This document shows positions 1 through 9,899 of a DNA stretch of 64,000 nucleotides, piece by piece. This stretch comes from an unicellular cyanobacterium SU2 (GTDB lineage Bacteria > Cyanobacteriota > Cyanobacteriia > Cyanobacteriales > Microcystaceae). The notes under the pieces were generated by a model. That model searched no databases. It was not told where the DNA came from and saw only the letters and a list, made by a program, of their open reading frames with translations. Numbering within the stretch: position 1 is the stretch's first letter; the number at the start of each line of letters is the position of its first letter. Made by a program: the position numbers and the translations under genes. The DNA lies in NCBI GenBank assembly GCA_002110465.1, contig NEED01000023.1, positions 1 through 64,000 on the forward strand, read 5' to 3'.

Positions 1-202
1 CTACAGGCTCACGGATACCATCGATATCAACGGGAGGAGCCGCGATGAAAGCGATGATGAAACAAGTGGTCGCAGTTAAGAGAGTGGGGATCATTAAGAC
101 ACCGAACCAACCTACATAGAGGCGGTTGTTGGTGCTGGTGATCCACTGACAAAACTGTTCCCATAGAGAAACGCTTTCGCGTTGCTGTAAGGTAGTAGTC
201 AT
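1..202 (-). CDS. psbA: Photosystem II D1 protein, N-terminal part, runs off the left edge
   Basis: The minus strand reads [17 protein letters not shown] and continues through the first transmembrane stretch to the IDGIREPV loop before the window ends, about 67 of the roughly 360 residues of D1. D1 binds the P680 chlorophylls, pheophytin, QB and the manganese cluster in the thylakoid membrane. The residues seen fit ordinary cyanobacterial D1. The ATG at 202 is preceded by AGGA and an AT-rich stretch. Cyanobacteria usually carry several psbA copies, so which isoform this is cannot be told from the N-terminus. Confidence 0.97.
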   Translation of the reverse strand, partial: MTTTLQQRESVSLWEQFCQWITSTNNRLYVGWFGVLMIPTLLTATTCFIIAFIAAPPVDIDGIREPV

Positions 203-259
203 AATGGTATAATTCCTATTTCGTTTTCGAGGTACGAATTATTTGGTATGTATGTCACT

Positions 260-288
260 ATCTTAACGAATTTGTAACAGCTTGTAAA
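260..288 (-). promoter_or_regulatory. Probable psbA promoter, sigma-70 type
   Basis: On the minus strand TTTACA (288-283) and TAAGAT (265-260) are separated by exactly 17 bases and lie about 60 bases upstream of the psbA start. This leaves a short AT-rich leader, as is usual for cyanobacterial psbA genes. Seen by eye only; no transcription start is known. Confidence 0.6.
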
Positions 289-828
289 GGATTTTTATAA
301 AAGTATTACTTTTATTATTCATAAGCTTGGCTTATGTAAATAGGGTTTGAGTGGATTTGCCCATAGCCACAACAGATGTTTGGTTGCAATGGTTAGATTT
401 ATATGTAAGGTTATATGAAGCTCAAGCTTCCCAGAAATTTCAGAAATCAGGGGTTGATCTTTTTGACGACTTACCTTTATAATAGGTGATTGTGACTAAA
501 GACAAACTGAATAATTGCAGTAATCGCAAATGATTCAGAGTCTTAGTTGGACTGGCATCATAAAAGCATCCAGCAACTTTAATGATGTTGTTAAGCCGCC
601 TTGAAGATACTGAAGATATAGAATAATCTTTAAGTCTTAAGGAAAAAACGGCATGCAAACCTTAACCAGGTATATTTCAGAGACTGGTTAAATGTGTAAT
701 CAAGCATCTTCTTGATCTACCAAATCTAATATCACCCAGGCATAGGAAAGCGAGGAATATCTATCTCGTACCTTTAGCTGTGATTAATTGCTGATCGCCT
801 GTCGTTTAATAATGTAGAGGGAAAATCC
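289..828. other. Intergenic region between psbA and rplC
   Basis: No convincing gene. A 72-codon frame on the minus strand (658-440) has no recognisable domain and no clear ribosome binding site. It could be decayed insertion-sequence coding DNA, because its frame continues for a few codons past the stop. A perfect 8-bp inverted repeat TTAACCAG/CTGGTTAA lies at 662-669 and 684-691, about 140 bases before rplC; it could be a terminator stem or an operator. A small hairpin ATAAGC/GCTTAT sits at 321-335. The rplC promoter must lie here but was not resolved. Confidence 0.5.
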
Positions 829-1467
829 GTGGCTGTTGGTATCCTCGGAACTAAGCTCGGTATGACCCAGATCTTCGACCAGGAAACGGGAATCGCCATT
901 CCTGTTACCGTCGTACAAGCAGGGCCATGTACCGTTACACAAATCAAAACATCTGATACAGATGGATATAGTGCCATCCAGCTTGGCTATGGTCAAGTAA
1001 AAGAAAAAGCGTTAAGCAAAGCCGAATTAGGACATTTGAAAAAAAATGACGCGCCCCCCTTGCGTCATTTAAAAGAATATAGGCTTGATGATCCTAGTCA
1101 ATATCAATTAGGAGATGCCATCAAAGCAGATATTTTTAGTACAGGTGATTTAGTCGATATAGCGGGCAAAAGCATCGGTCGTGGCTTTGCTGGATATCAA
1201 AAACGCCATAACTTTAAACGGGGAAATATGACCCACGGGTCAAAAAATCATCGTCTTCCAGGATCAACTGGAGCCGGAACTACCCCAGGACGGGTATATC
1301 CAGGTAAGCGCATGGCAGGTCAATATGGCGCGACCCAAGTCACCATCCGCAAACTTCAAGTGGTGCAAGTTGATGGGGACAGGAACCTACTACTGGTTAG
1401 AGGTGCAATTCCTGGCAAACCTGGAGCCTTGCTTAATATTACCCCCGCCAAAAAAGTCGGCAAATAG
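829..1467 (+). CDS. rplC: 50S ribosomal protein L3
   Basis: L3 (212 aa) is an early-assembling protein near the peptidyl-transferase centre. The sequence begins [16 protein letters not shown], the family signature, and contains the conserved central [11 protein letters not shown] and [15 protein letters not shown] stretches. The start is GTG at 829, with AGAGGG about 7 bases upstream; no in-frame ATG lies nearby. It is the first gene of the ribosomal block. rpsJ (S10) is not in front of it, which is the normal cyanobacterial arrangement, where rpsJ travels with tuf. Confidence 0.98.
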   Translation: MAVGILGTKLGMTQIFDQETGIAIPVTVVQAGPCTVTQIKTSDTDGYSAIQLGYGQVKEKALSKAELGHLKKNDAPPLRHLKEYRLDDPSQYQLGDAIKADIFSTGDLVDIAGKSIGRGFAGYQKRHNFKRGNMTHGSKNHRLPGSTGAGTTPGRVYPGKRMAGQYGATQVTIRKLQVVQVDGDRNLLLVRGAIPGKPGALLNITPAKKVGK

Positions 1468-1511
1468 TCGTGTATCACGACAACCGATCACTCAATAACT
1501 AAGAGCTAAAA

Positions 1512-2144
1512 ATGGTTAATTGCATCATTAAAAATTGGCAAGGAGAACAAGCTGGTCAAGCTACCTTGGAACTAAAAGTAGCAAAAGAAGAAAATGCTGC
1601 TCACATAGTTCATCGCGCTTTAGTTCGGCAGCGCACAAACGGCCGCCAAGGAACTGCGTCAAGTAAAACTCGTGCTGAAGTTAGAGGGGGTGGACGGAAA
1701 CCCTGGCGACAGAAAGGAACTGGACGGGCTAGAGCCGGATCAAATCGTTCTCCATTATGGCGAGGCGGTGGAGTCATTTTTGGACCCAAGCCCAGAAACT
1801 TCAATGTCAAGATGAATCGTAAAGAGCGTCGTTTAGCTCTCAGAACCGCTTTACATAGTCGTGCTGAAGACTGGGTAATCGTGGAAAACTTTGCCGAGCA
1901 ATTTGCCCAACCCAAAACCAAAGAACTAATCGGTGCTTTTGAGCGTTGGGGGATTGAACAGGGAGAGAAAGTGACTTTAATCTTGTCAGAAATTCCCGAC
2001 AACGTCTATTTATCTGGTCGCAATGTCCCCTATCTACAGATAATAAGAGCCGATAATTTGAATATTTATGATCTATTGGTAGCGGACAAAATTGTTGCCA
2101 CCCCAGAGGCATTAGAGAAAATTCAGGAGGTGTACGGTGACTAA
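1512..2144 (+). CDS. rplD: 50S ribosomal protein L4
   Basis: L4 (210 aa) lines the peptide exit tunnel. The sequence shows the conserved loop with [18 protein letters not shown] near residues 62-79 and the [13 protein letters not shown] stretch that follows. The start ATG at 1512 lies 44 bases after rplC. Its TAA stop overlaps the start of rplW by 8 bases, so the two are probably translationally coupled. In some bacteria L4 represses its own operon; nothing here shows whether that holds. Confidence 0.98.
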   Translation: MVNCIIKNWQGEQAGQATLELKVAKEENAAHIVHRALVRQRTNGRQGTASSKTRAEVRGGGRKPWRQKGTGRARAGSNRSPLWRGGGVIFGPKPRNFNVKMNRKERRLALRTALHSRAEDWVIVENFAEQFAQPKTKELIGAFERWGIEQGEKVTLILSEIPDNVYLSGRNVPYLQIIRADNLNIYDLLVADKIVATPEALEKIQEVYGD

Positions 2145-2439
2145 TTATAACCCCCGTGACTTGGCTGATTTAGTGATTAAGCCTATTGTCACTGAAAAAG
2201 CAACCTTACTTTTAGAAGACAATAAATATGTCTTTGAAGTCGCCCCTAAAGCAACAAAACCCGAAATAAAAGCGGCTGTTGAAAGCCTATTTGAGGTGAG
2301 TGTGCTAAAAGTTAATACGGTTCGCCCACCTCGAAAAAAGAAAAGAGTTGGCCGATTTATAGGGTATAAACCTTTGTACAAACGGGCGATTGTAACGTTG
2401 CAAGACGGGGACTCCATTGCCTTATTCCCTGATGTCTAA
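2137..2439 (+). CDS. rplW: 50S ribosomal protein L23
   Basis: L23 (100 aa) sits at the tunnel exit and docks trigger factor and SRP. The protein contains the family core KPIVTEKAT, then [15 protein letters not shown] and a C-terminal YKRAIVTL. The start is GTG at 2137, inside the end of rplD, with AGGAGG at 2125-2130 placed correctly for it. After its stop comes a heptamer-repeat spacer leading to rplB. Confidence 0.97.
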   Translation: MTNYNPRDLADLVIKPIVTEKATLLLEDNKYVFEVAPKATKPEIKAAVESLFEVSVLKVNTVRPPRKKKRVGRFIGYKPLYKRAIVTLQDGDSIALFPDV

Positions 2440-2473
2440 AACAGTCAATAGTAAATAGTGAATCACTTAACCA

Positions 2474-2508
2474 CTATTACCTATCAACTATCAACTAATA
2501 ACTATCAT
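2474..2508 (+). repeat. Heptamer tandem repeat before rplB (5 units)
   Basis: Five phase-locked 7-base units: CTATTAC, CTATCAA twice, CTAATAA and CTATCAT, ending one base before the rplB ATG. No Shine-Dalgarno sequence is present in this stretch. The layout resembles the short tandemly repeated repetitive (STRR) sequences described in cyanobacteria. Confidence 0.85.
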
Positions 2509-2509
2509 T

Positions 2510-3340
2510 ATGGGTATTCGTTCTTATCGGCCTTACACTCCAGGAACTAGACAAGCCTCCGTCTCAGATTTCTCGGAGATTACCAAAAGTAAGCCGGAAA
2601 AATCATTAACAAAATCCAAGCATAACCCCAAAGGGCGCAATAATCGAGGGGTAATTACCAGCCGTCATCGGGGAGGAGGCCATAAACGTCGTTATCGCAT
2701 CGTCGATTTTCGTCGCGATAAACACAATATCCCTGCTAAAGTAGCTGCTATTGAATACGATCCCAATCGGAACGCCCGTATTGCTCTCTTATTTTATCAA
2801 GATGGAGAAAAACGTTATATCTTAGCTCCAGCAGGGATTCAAGTAGGAACCATGGTGGTTTCGGGGGAAAACGCCCCCTTTGAAATTGGAAATGCTCTAC
2901 CTCTAATTCGGATTCCTTTAGGAACAGAAGTCCATAACATTGAACTCATCCCAGGAAAAGGCGGACAAATGGTACGGGCTGCAGGAGGAGCCGCTCAAGT
3001 AGTGGCTAAAGAAGGAGACTACGTTACCCTCAGATTACCCTCAAAAGAAGTGCGAATGGTTCGCAAAGAATGCTACGCCACCATTGGAAAAGTAGGGAAC
3101 ACCGAAGCAAGAAATCTAAAATTAGGAAAAGCAGGACGCAAACGCCATCTTGGACGACGACCTCATGTACGAGGAAGTGTCATGAACCCAGTAGACCACC
3201 CCCATGGTGGTGGAGAAGGACGCGCTCCTATTGGTCGCAGTGGACCTGTAACTCCTTGGGGGAAACCGGCCTTAGGGGCAAAAACCCGCAATAAGAAAAA
3301 ACAGAGTTCTAAACTAATTGTGCGCCGTCGCACCAAATAA
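2510..3340 (+). CDS. rplB: 50S ribosomal protein L2
   Basis: L2 (276 aa) is a primary 23S binder needed for subunit joining and peptidyl transfer. It starts [15 protein letters not shown], has the [15 protein letters not shown]-binding stretch near residues 53-64, and the conserved C-terminal [18 protein letters not shown] loop containing the histidine close to the active site. Length is normal. The start codon follows the heptamer spacer with one base between and has no SD. rpsS follows after 63 bases. Confidence 0.98.
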   Translation: MGIRSYRPYTPGTRQASVSDFSEITKSKPEKSLTKSKHNPKGRNNRGVITSRHRGGGHKRRYRIVDFRRDKHNIPAKVAAIEYDPNRNARIALLFYQDGEKRYILAPAGIQVGTMVVSGENAPFEIGNALPLIRIPLGTEVHNIELIPGKGGQMVRAAGGAAQVVAKEGDYVTLRLPSKEVRMVRKECYATIGKVGNTEARNLKLGKAGRKRHLGRRPHVRGSVMNPVDHPHGGGEGRAPIGRSGPVTPWGKPALGAKTRNKKKQSSKLIVRRRTK

Positions 3341-3403
3341 ACTAACCAGAAAGTTAAATTTCTGTAGAATATTAACCCTCAACTTATTACCATTGAACTG
3401 CTT

Positions 3404-3685
3404 ATGGGTCGCTCTCTTAAAAAAGGTCCGTTTGTGGCCGACAGTCTCCTCTCAAAAATTGAAAAACTTAACGATAAAGGAGATAAACAGGTCGTTAAAA
3501 CTTGGTCAAGGGCTTCAACTATTGTTCCCCAAATGGTTGGTCATACCATTGCTGTCCATAATGGAAAACAGCACGTCCCGATCTTTGTCTCAGAACAAAT
3601 GGTGGGACATAAATTAGGAGAATTTGCTCCTACCCGAACCTTTAGGGGACACGCCAAAAGTGATAAAAAATCGGGTCGTCGATAA
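3404..3685 (+). CDS. rpsS: 30S ribosomal protein S19
   Basis: S19 (93 aa) binds the head of the 30S subunit with S13 near the A site. It has the usual start [15 protein letters not shown] and conserved blocks [18 protein letters not shown] and [12 protein letters not shown]. The C-terminal basic tail is normal. Another overlapping frame at 3318-3617 is a shadow. The spacer to rplV contains the clearest heptamer array of the window. Confidence 0.98.
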   Translation: MGRSLKKGPFVADSLLSKIEKLNDKGDKQVVKTWSRASTIVPQMVGHTIAVHNGKQHVPIFVSEQMVGHKLGEFAPTRTFRGHAKSDKKSGRR

Positions 3686-3711
3686 CCTAGCTAATAGTCA
3701 ATGGTCAAAAG

Positions 3712-3746
3712 CTATTAACTATTAACTATTAACTATTAACTATTAA
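3712..3746 (+). repeat. Perfect heptamer tandem repeat before rplV (5 x CTATTAA)
   Basis: Five identical copies of CTATTAA, followed by CTAG and four A residues before the rplV ATG at 3755. It occupies the place where a ribosome binding site would be expected, and no SD is visible. Confidence 0.95.
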
Positions 3747-3754
3747 CTAGAAAA

Positions 3755-4117
3755 ATGGCAGTTGATACGACAGTAGAAGTAAAGGCGATCGCTCGTTACA
3801 TCCGAATGTCACCATCAAAAGTGCGGCGGGTGTTAGACCAGATTCGCGGACGTTCTTATCGAGAAGCTCTAATTATTCTCGAATTTATGCCCTATCGGGC
3901 TTGTGATCCCGTTCTCAAAGTCCTGCGCTCAGCCGCAGCGAATGCAGAACATAACCAAGGATTAGATCGGGCAACCCTAGTGGTGAGCAAAGCCTACGCT
4001 GATGGTGGGCCTAGCTTAAGACGCTATCGACCCAGAGCCCAAGGGCGAGCTTATCAAATTCGTAAACCTACCTGTCACATTACGGTTGCGGTTGCACCTG
4101 ATGTAGCAGAAGACTAA
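3755..4117 (+). CDS. rplV: 50S ribosomal protein L22
   Basis: L22 (120 aa) reaches into the exit tunnel with a long hairpin. It shows [18 protein letters not shown] at the N-terminus, then SAAANAEHN, and ends with [15 protein letters not shown], the tunnel-hairpin region. A HIP1 octamer lies at its start. The gene follows the CTATTAA array without an SD, so translation probably depends on coupling or an unstructured leader (inference). rpsC follows after 36 bases. Confidence 0.98.
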   Translation: MAVDTTVEVKAIARYIRMSPSKVRRVLDQIRGRSYREALIILEFMPYRACDPVLKVLRSAAANAEHNQGLDRATLVVSKAYADGGPSLRRYRPRAQGRAYQIRKPTCHITVAVAPDVAED

Positions 4118-4153
4118 CAAAAACCCCTAATATTTTCCTCCTTTTACGTCAAT

Positions 4154-4879
4154 ATGGGACAAAAGATACATCCAATTGGGTTTCGTCTCGGCGTTACCAA
4201 AGAACACAAATCCTGTTGGTACGCTGATACCAAACAATATCCAGAACTACTACAAGAAGATCGCAGAGTTCGCGATTATATTACTAAAAACCTCAGTAAT
4301 GCGGGGATTTCTGACATTCGTATCGAGCGTAAAGCCGATCAAATCGATCTTGCTATTCATACGGCACGACCAGGAGTTGTCGTCGGTCGAGGAGGTAGTG
4401 GAATCGAGCAACTACGAGTTGGGTTACAACAAGAATTGGGCGGTAATCGTCAAATTCGGATTAATGTGATAGAAGTCTCGCGGGTTGATGCTGACGCGGC
4501 GTTAATTGCAGAATACATTACTCAACAGCTTGAGCGAAGGGTTTCCTTTCGTCGGGTTGTCCGTCAAGCGATTCAACGGGCGCAACGGGCAGAAGTTAAA
4601 GGCATCAAAATCCAAGTAGGCGGTCGTCTCAACGGAGCAGAAATTGCCCGAACAGAATGGGTAAGGGAAGGACGGGTTCCTTTACATACTCTTAGAGCCG
4701 ACATTGACTATTCCTATAAAACCGCTCAAACCATCTACGGCATCCTAGGGGTTAAAGTCTGGGTCTTCAAAGGAGAAATCATCCCTGGTCAAGAAGAACA
4801 ACCCGTCCCCATGCCAACTCAGTCCCCCCGTCGTCAACGTCGTCGTCAACAATTTGAAGACCGATCTAACGAAAATTAA
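4154..4879 (+). CDS. rpsC: 30S ribosomal protein S3
   Basis: S3 (241 aa) is at the mRNA entry channel and helps unwind mRNA. It begins [16 protein letters not shown] domain with [13 protein letters not shown] (the GXXG loop) lies near residues 75-88, and the C-terminal domain has [14 protein letters not shown] and [18 protein letters not shown]. The last 20 residues are Arg- and Gln-rich, typical of cyanobacterial S3. The length is normal. Confidence 0.98.
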   Translation: MGQKIHPIGFRLGVTKEHKSCWYADTKQYPELLQEDRRVRDYITKNLSNAGISDIRIERKADQIDLAIHTARPGVVVGRGGSGIEQLRVGLQQELGGNRQIRINVIEVSRVDADAALIAEYITQQLERRVSFRRVVRQAIQRAQRAEVKGIKIQVGGRLNGAEIARTEWVREGRVPLHTLRADIDYSYKTAQTIYGILGVKVWVFKGEIIPGQEEQPVPMPTQSPRRQRRRQQFEDRSNEN

Positions 4880-4926
4880 CTAACCAACAAGAGTCCAAGG
4901 GAATAGTCAATAGAGAACGATTGAAT

Positions 4927-4961
4927 AACTATCAACGATTAACTACTAACTACTAACGACA
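4927..4961 (+). repeat. Heptamer tandem repeat before rplP (5 units)
   Basis: Units AACTATC, AACGATT, AACTACT twice and AACGACA run in strict 7-base register. The last unit abuts the rplP ATG at 4962 with no gap. No SD is visible. Confidence 0.85.
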
Positions 4962-5381
4962 ATGCTTAGTCCTAGAAGAACTAAATTTCGGAAACAGCAT
5001 CGAGGGCGAATGAGAGGCATGGCCTACCGAGGTAATACTCTCAATTTTGGTGAATATGCCCTACAAGCCACCGAACCCTGTTGGATTACCTCTCGCCAAA
5101 TTGAAGCCGCTCGACGAGCTATGACCCGTTATATTCGTCGGGGTGGGAAAATTTGGATTCGGATTTTTCCTGACAAACCAGTGACAATGCGCCCTGCCGA
5201 AACCCGAATGGGTTCAGGAAAAGGTAACCCAGAATACTGGGTAGCTGTCGTTAAACCTGGACGTATCATGTTTGAATTATCAGGGGTAACCGAGCCCATT
5301 GCACGGGAAGCCATGAGATTAGCGGCTCAGAAACTGCCCATAAAGACGAAATTTATTACTCGCGAGGAGGAATACGTCTAA
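4962..5381 (+). CDS. rplP: 50S ribosomal protein L16
   Basis: L16 (139 aa) organises the A-site tRNA region of the 50S subunit. The start [19 protein letters not shown] is standard. Further conserved blocks are [20 protein letters not shown] and [19 protein letters not shown], which includes the flexible loop. rpmC starts 3 bases after the stop, so L16 and L29 are tightly coupled. Confidence 0.98.
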   Translation: MLSPRRTKFRKQHRGRMRGMAYRGNTLNFGEYALQATEPCWITSRQIEAARRAMTRYIRRGGKIWIRIFPDKPVTMRPAETRMGSGKGNPEYWVAVVKPGRIMFELSGVTEPIAREAMRLAAQKLPIKTKFITREEEYV

Positions 5382-5384
5382 ATC

Positions 5385-5660
5385 ATGCCCCTACCTAACA
5401 TTGAAGATGCCAGAAAGCTTAACGATGAAGAACTGGTTGATGAAATTTTAGCCACCAAGCGTCAGCTATTTAACCTAAGATTTCAGCAAGCCACCCGTCG
5501 CTTAGAAAAACCCCATGAATTTAAGCATACCCGTCATCGTTTAGCTCAACTTCTCACCGTGGAACGAGAACGCCAACTCAAAGCTAATAATTCGGCTTCC
5601 ACAGGCAAATTAGATACCACGGTCACTGAAACCCCATCCGTAACTCAAGAGGAGGAATAG
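5385..5660 (+). CDS. rpmC: 50S ribosomal protein L29
   Basis: L29 (91 aa) is a two-helix protein next to L23 at the exit tunnel. The core has [19 protein letters not shown] and a later [14 protein letters not shown]. It is longer than the usual 65-70 residues because of a C-terminal tail rich in Thr, Glu and Ser (about residues 70-91). An acidic or polar tail on L29 is not essential to the fold and looks lineage-specific. The AGGAGG inside its 3' end serves rpsQ, which starts 7 bases later. Confidence 0.95.
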   Translation: MPLPNIEDARKLNDEELVDEILATKRQLFNLRFQQATRRLEKPHEFKHTRHRLAQLLTVERERQLKANNSASTGKLDTTVTETPSVTQEEE

Positions 5661-5667
5661 ACGGAGC

Positions 5668-5910
5668 ATGGCAGTTAAAGAAAGAGTAGGATTGGTTGTC
5701 AGCGACAAAATGGATAAAACTGTGGTCGTTGCGATTGAGAACCGTTCTCCACACCCAAAATATCGAAAAATTGTCGTGAAAACCAAGAAATTCAAGGTTC
5801 ACGATCAAGAAAACCAATGTCAAGAAGGCGATCGCGTTCGCATTCGAGAAACGAGACCCCTCAGCAAAACTAAACGCTGGGTAGTCACAGAAATTTTAAC
5901 GTCCCATTAG
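5668..5910 (+). CDS. rpsQ: 30S ribosomal protein S17
   Basis: S17 (80 aa) is an early 16S-binding OB-fold protein. It contains [19 protein letters not shown], then [14 protein letters not shown] and [17 protein letters not shown], all family signatures. A strong AGGAGG at 5650-5655 precedes the ATG. A HIP1 octamer lies within the gene. rplN follows after 16 bases. Confidence 0.98.
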   Translation: MAVKERVGLVVSDKMDKTVVVAIENRSPHPKYRKIVVKTKKFKVHDQENQCQEGDRVRIRETRPLSKTKRWVVTEILTSH

Positions 5911-5926
5911 TTCTTTTGTTACCCCC

Positions 5927-6295
5927 GTGATTCAACAGCAAACCTATCTTAATGTCGCTGATAACAGTGGTGCTCGCAAATTAATGTGTTTGCGAGTTCT
6001 CGGAACTGGCAATTGCACCTACGGTGGGATTGGAGATGTCATCATTGCAGTTGTTAAAGATGCCATTCCCAATATGCCAATCAAACGCTCCGATATTGTC
6101 AGAGCAGTCATTGTACGGACTCGCCAAGCTCAAAGGCGAGCGAGTGGTATGAGTATTCGGTTCGACGATAACGCCGCTGTCATTATTAATAATGACGGGA
6201 ATCCGAGAGGAACCCGTGTTTTTGGACCCGTTGCGCGGGAACTGCGCGATAAAAACTTCACCAAAATCGTTTCCCTGGCTCCGGAGGTACTCTAA
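5927..6295 (+). CDS. rplN: 50S ribosomal protein L14
   Basis: L14 (122 aa) contacts 16S RNA in an intersubunit bridge. It begins [18 protein letters not shown] and has the signature VRAVIVRT and [10 protein letters not shown] blocks. The start is GTG at 5927. Its stop codon overlaps the rplX start in a TAATG arrangement, so reinitiation is likely. The length is the family standard. Confidence 0.98.
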   Translation: MIQQQTYLNVADNSGARKLMCLRVLGTGNCTYGGIGDVIIAVVKDAIPNMPIKRSDIVRAVIVRTRQAQRRASGMSIRFDDNAAVIINNDGNPRGTRVFGPVARELRDKNFTKIVSLAPEVL

Positions 6296-6645
6296 TGAGT
6301 AATAAAAACAGCCAAAAACCCCAACGGCATAAAATGCACGTCAAGACCGGTGATACCGTTCAAGTGATTTCTGGTCGAGATAAAGGCAAAGTTGGGGAAA
6401 TCATTAAAACCGACCCTAAAACCAGTAAAGTGGTGGTTCAAGGGGTAAATGTGAGAACAAAACACGTAAAACCCCAACAAGAAGGAGAATCTGGGCAAAT
6501 TGCTACCTTTGAAGCCCCGATTCACAGTTCTAACGTCATGCTCTATTCCACCAAAGAAAAAGTCGCCAGCCGAATTAGCTATACCTTTACCGAAGAAGGT
6601 CGGAAAGTGCGGATGCTGAAAAAAACTGGAGAAATTATTGACTAA
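6295..6645 (+). CDS. rplX: 50S ribosomal protein L24
   Basis: L24 (116 aa) is an assembly initiator of the 50S subunit. A KOW motif, [19 protein letters not shown], lies at about residues 17-35, followed by [12 protein letters not shown] and the [10 protein letters not shown] block. GGAGG upstream inside rplN provides its SD. The stop TAA is followed by 63 bases before rplE. Confidence 0.98.
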   Translation: MSNKNSQKPQRHKMHVKTGDTVQVISGRDKGKVGEIIKTDPKTSKVVVQGVNVRTKHVKPQQEGESGQIATFEAPIHSSNVMLYSTKEKVASRISYTFTEEGRKVRMLKKTGEIID

Positions 6646-6708
6646 CCAATCGATTTATTGATCAACTCCATCCCTGACCAAGCCCAGGGAAACAAAGGAT
6701 AAAATGCC

Positions 6709-7251
6709 ATGACTCAACGACTGAAAACTGTTTATCAAGAAACCATTGTCCCTAAACTCAAAGAACAGTTTGGGTACAAAAATATTCACCAAGTCCCCAA
6801 GGTAGTCAAAATCACCGTTAATAGAGGATTGGGTGAAGCCTCTCAAAATGCCAAAGCCCTAGAATCTTCTATTAGTGAATTGTCCACTATCACTGGACAA
6901 AAACCCGTTGTTACCCGAGCCAAAAAAGCGATCGCTGGCTTTAAAATCCGTGAAGGAATGCCTGTCGGGGTTATGGTTACCCTGCGTGCAGATCGGATGT
7001 ACGCCTTTTTGGATCGTTTGATTAACTTAGCATTACCCCGAATTCGAGACTTTCGCGGCATTAGTGACAAAAGCTTCGATGGACGAGGTAATTATAGCTT
7101 AGGCATTCGCGAACAACTTATTTTCCCTGAGATTGACTACGACACCATCGATCAAATTCGAGGAATGGATGTCTCGATCATTACCACGGCAAAGACCGAT
7201 GAAGAAGGACGCGCCTTACTCAGAGAAATGGGAATGCCTTTCCGCAAGTAG
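6709..7251 (+). CDS. rplE: 50S ribosomal protein L5
   Basis: L5 (180 aa) binds 5S rRNA and the P-site tRNA. It shows [35 protein letters not shown] and the [17 protein letters not shown] region. The length is typical. In many bacteria rpsN (S14) follows here; it is absent, as in other cyanobacteria, where S14 is encoded elsewhere. Confidence 0.98.
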   Translation: MTQRLKTVYQETIVPKLKEQFGYKNIHQVPKVVKITVNRGLGEASQNAKALESSISELSTITGQKPVVTRAKKAIAGFKIREGMPVGVMVTLRADRMYAFLDRLINLALPRIRDFRGISDKSFDGRGNYSLGIREQLIFPEIDYDTIDQIRGMDVSIITTAKTDEEGRALLREMGMPFRK

Positions 7252-7407
7252 TCACCAGATTACTCGGCTGACAACCAACGGGGTTAACAACCACTTAAAT
7301 ATCGATAGACTACGTCACCCTTCACTGAACAAGTGACCCACCCCCAAAGCCGACTCTGACCCTTGGTCAATCAGCGACTTTATAGGAGAAATTCACCTAA
7401 AGCAATA

Positions 7408-7809
7408 ATGGCACCTAACGATACTATCTCAGATATGCTCACTCGCATCCGCAATGCTTGTGCTGTTCGGCATCCCACCACCCAAGTGCCGACCACAAAA
7501 ATGACCCGCAGCATTGCTCAAGTTCTCAAAGAAGAAGGCTTTATCGAAGGCTTTGAAGAAACAGGAGAAGGGGTTCAACAATATCTGGTCTTGAGGCTCA
7601 AGTACAAAGATAAGAGCCGTCAACCTATTATCAATATGCTTAAGCGGGCCAGTAGACCAGGATTACGAGTCTACTCTAAGCGCAAAGATTTGCCTCGGGT
7701 ACTTGGGGGCATTGGCATTGCTATTGTTTCCACCTCCAAAGGCGTAATGACCGACCGAGAAGCAAGACGTCAAAACGTGGGTGGCGAAATCTTATGCTAC
7801 ATCTGGTAG
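7408..7809 (+). CDS. rpsH: 30S ribosomal protein S8
   Basis: S8 (133 aa) binds the central 16S domain and can regulate the spc operon. The start was set at ATG 7408 ([18 protein letters not shown]) because S8 begins there. The frame is open for 15 more codons upstream, from 7363, but that part is not S8-like. TAGGAG lies at 7383-7388. The C-terminal block [19 protein letters not shown] is the diagnostic S8 motif. Confidence 0.97.
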   Translation: MAPNDTISDMLTRIRNACAVRHPTTQVPTTKMTRSIAQVLKEEGFIEGFEETGEGVQQYLVLRLKYKDKSRQPIINMLKRASRPGLRVYSKRKDLPRVLGGIGIAIVSTSKGVMTDREARRQNVGGEILCYIW

Positions 7810-7833
7810 CCCTTTTCAGTAAACAGGAAACAA

Positions 7834-7875
7834 TAACTGATAACTGATAACTGATAACTAATAACTGATAACTGG
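7834..7875 (+). repeat. Heptamer tandem repeat before rplF (6 units)
   Basis: Six in-register units: TAACTGA three times, TAACTAA, TAACTGA and TAACTGG, ending 11 bases before the rplF ATG. The spacer shows no SD. Confidence 0.9.
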
Positions 7876-7886
7876 TAATTAAACCT

Positions 7887-8426
7887 ATGTCTCGTATTGG
7901 TAAACGTCCTATTCCCATTCCTAATAAAGTCACCATCGAGATCAACGGGCAATATGTGGCAGCCAAAGGCCCTAAAGGGGAATTAGATCTCACCCTTCCT
8001 GAGAAGGTTAAAGTAGTTCAAGAGTCCGATACCCTTGTAGTAGAACGAGCCGATGATTCTCGGACTGCCAAGGAGCGTCACGGACTCAGTCGTACCCTTG
8101 TTGCTAATATGGTTGAAGGGGTCTCTAAAGGATTTGAAAAACGCCTCAGCATCCAAGGGGTTGGTTATCGAGCTCAAGCTCAAGGGACAAAACTGACCTT
8201 GAACGTAGGCTACAGCAAACCCGTGGAAATGAATATGCCCAAGGGAATTGACGTAAAAGTTGAAAACAACACCCAAGTTGTGGTCAGTGGCATTGATAAA
8301 GAAATTGTGGGCAATATTGCTGCCCAAATCCGTGCCGTTCGTCCCCCAGAAGTTTATAAAGGCAAAGGCATTCGCTATTTAGGCGAATATATCAGACGTA
8401 AAGCAGGTAAGGCCGGGAAGAAATAA
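7887..8426 (+). CDS. rplF: 50S ribosomal protein L6
   Basis: L6 (179 aa) sits near the sarcin-ricin loop and the factor-binding site. It starts [15 protein letters not shown] and has the tandem L6 folds, with [20 protein letters not shown] in the middle and [15 protein letters not shown] near the C-terminus. rplR follows after only 2 bases. Confidence 0.98.
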   Translation: MSRIGKRPIPIPNKVTIEINGQYVAAKGPKGELDLTLPEKVKVVQESDTLVVERADDSRTAKERHGLSRTLVANMVEGVSKGFEKRLSIQGVGYRAQAQGTKLTLNVGYSKPVEMNMPKGIDVKVENNTQVVVSGIDKEIVGNIAAQIRAVRPPEVYKGKGIRYLGEYIRRKAGKAGKK

Positions 8427-8428
8427 CC

Positions 8429-8791
8429 ATGAAACTCACACGCAGACAATCGACTCAACGTCGTCATCGGCGGATTCGCAAAAAAGTCAGTGGGACTCCC
8501 GACTGTCCCCGTCTAGCGATTTTTCGCTCCAATCAGCATATTTATGCCCAAGTCATTGATGATGTGGCTCAGCAAACCCTAGCAGCCGCGTCTACTGTAG
8601 AACCAGACTTAAAAAAATCTCTCTCTTCTGGGGCTACTTGTGAAGCCTCAGCCTCCGTGGGTAAATTAGTCGCTCAGCGTACTCTCGATAAGGGAATTAA
8701 ACAAGTGGTCTTTGACCGAGGGGGAAATCTTTATCACGGACGAGTCAAAGCATTAGCTGATGCAGCCCGCGAAGCTGGATTGCAGTTTTAA
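8429..8791 (+). CDS. rplR: 50S ribosomal protein L18
   Basis: L18 (120 aa) is a 5S rRNA binder. It shows the basic N-terminus [37 protein letters not shown], and the C-terminal [20 protein letters not shown] signature. Its start nearly abuts the end of rplF, which implies coupled translation. Confidence 0.98.
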   Translation: MKLTRRQSTQRRHRRIRKKVSGTPDCPRLAIFRSNQHIYAQVIDDVAQQTLAAASTVEPDLKKSLSSGATCEASASVGKLVAQRTLDKGIKQVVFDRGGNLYHGRVKALADAAREAGLQF

Positions 8792-8829
8792 ACACAACGA
8801 AATTATATCTCACACAAGGGGTAGAAATT

Positions 8830-9351
8830 ATGGCAAAACGTCGTAAAGGCAGCAGAACAAAAGCAAAAGAAACCAACTGGCAAGAACGGGTGATTCAAAT
8901 CCGTCGGGTTAGTAAAGTTGTCAAAGGTGGTAAAAAACTGAGTTTCCGTGCCATTGTGGTCGTTGGTAATGAAAACGGACAAGTCGGTGTAGGTGTCGGC
9001 AAAGCCGGAGATGTTATCGGAGCCGTCCGTAAAGGAGTCGCTGATGGCAAGAAACAACTAATAGACGTATCTTTGAACAAAGCCAGTTCCATTACCCACA
9101 TTGCTAAAGGAATTTCTGGAGGAGCTAAGGTGATCGTTAGACCGGCCGCACCAGGGACAGGAGTAATTGCCGGGGGAGCCGTGCGTACAGTTTTAGAATT
9201 AGCCGGCGTGAAAAATATTTTGGCTAAACAACTTGGATCGAGTAATCCTCTCAACAACGCTAGGGCTGTAATTAATGCCCTTGAAGGCATTCGTACCTTC
9301 TCTGAAGTTGCCCAAGAGCGGGGAGTTCCTTTAGAGCATATCTACACCTAA
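8830..9351 (+). CDS. rpsE: 30S ribosomal protein S5
   Basis: S5 (173 aa) is at the mRNA entry site and affects decoding fidelity. The N-terminal domain has [20 protein letters not shown] followed by [15 protein letters not shown]. The C-terminal domain has [16 protein letters not shown] and [15 protein letters not shown] lies before the ATG. rpmD (L30), which follows S5 in many bacteria, is missing, as expected for cyanobacteria. Confidence 0.98.
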   Translation: MAKRRKGSRTKAKETNWQERVIQIRRVSKVVKGGKKLSFRAIVVVGNENGQVGVGVGKAGDVIGAVRKGVADGKKQLIDVSLNKASSITHIAKGISGGAKVIVRPAAPGTGVIAGGAVRTVLELAGVKNILAKQLGSSNPLNNARAVINALEGIRTFSEVAQERGVPLEHIYT

Positions 9352-9422
9352 TCTGTCGTTCCACAGGTTATGAGTAGAAAGCAAATCATTGGCTAAACCC
9401 TATTTTGATCAAAAAAAACATT

Positions 9423-9899
9423 ATGAGACTTCATGAAGTAACGCCCAAAGAAGGTTCCAAAAGACACCGCCGTCGGGTCGGACGGGGAATTTCAGCCGGA
9501 CAAGGAGCTAGTTGCGGCTTTGGGATGCGTGGACAAAAATCTCGTTCAGGAACAGGAACTAAACCTGGGTTTGAAGGAGGACAAATGCCTTTGTATCGCC
9601 GTGTTCCTAAATTAAAGCACTTTCCCATTGTTAATCCCCATTACTACACCATTATTAATGTCGGTCAACTCGATGGTCTTCCAGCCAAGACAGAAGTAAC
9701 CTTAGAAAGTTTGATAGAACAAGGGATCATTACTACCAATGATGGTCCATTGAAGGTTTTGGGAGATGGAGAACTCAAGACTTCTTTAATGGTTACAGCA
9801 GCAGCTTTTACCAAAGTTGCTCAACAAAAAATAGAAGCAGCCGGAGGAAGTTGGGAAGAGTTATCTAAAGACCCTCAACAAAACACGGAAAACAATTGA
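9423..9899 (+). CDS. rplO: 50S ribosomal protein L15
   Basis: L15 (158 aa) is a late 50S assembly protein. The start is set at ATG 9423 ([16 protein letters not shown]) because the six codons in front (from TTG 9405) are not family-like. The glycine-rich [18 protein letters not shown] and the [16 protein letters not shown] blocks identify it. Its last codons already belong to a heptamer repeat that continues into the spacer. Confidence 0.96.
   Translation: MRLHEVTPKEGSKRHRRRVGRGISAGQGASCGFGMRGQKSRSGTGTKPGFEGGQMPLYRRVPKLKHFPIVNPHYYTIINVGQLDGLPAKTEVTLESLIEQGIITTNDGPLKVLGDGELKTSLMVTAAAFTKVAQQKIEAAGGSWEELSKDPQQNTENN

Noticed and set aside
440-658. A 72-codon minus-strand frame between psbA and rplC
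   Set aside because: No SD, no recognised domain, and a TGA with a short continued frame after it. Too weak for a gene call; mentioned only in the intergenic entry.
1610-2002. Long opposite-strand frames inside ribosomal genes (this one, and for example 8895-9290 and 11207-10941)
   Set aside because: They lie entirely within well-supported genes on the other strand and have unlikely compositions; they are shadows.
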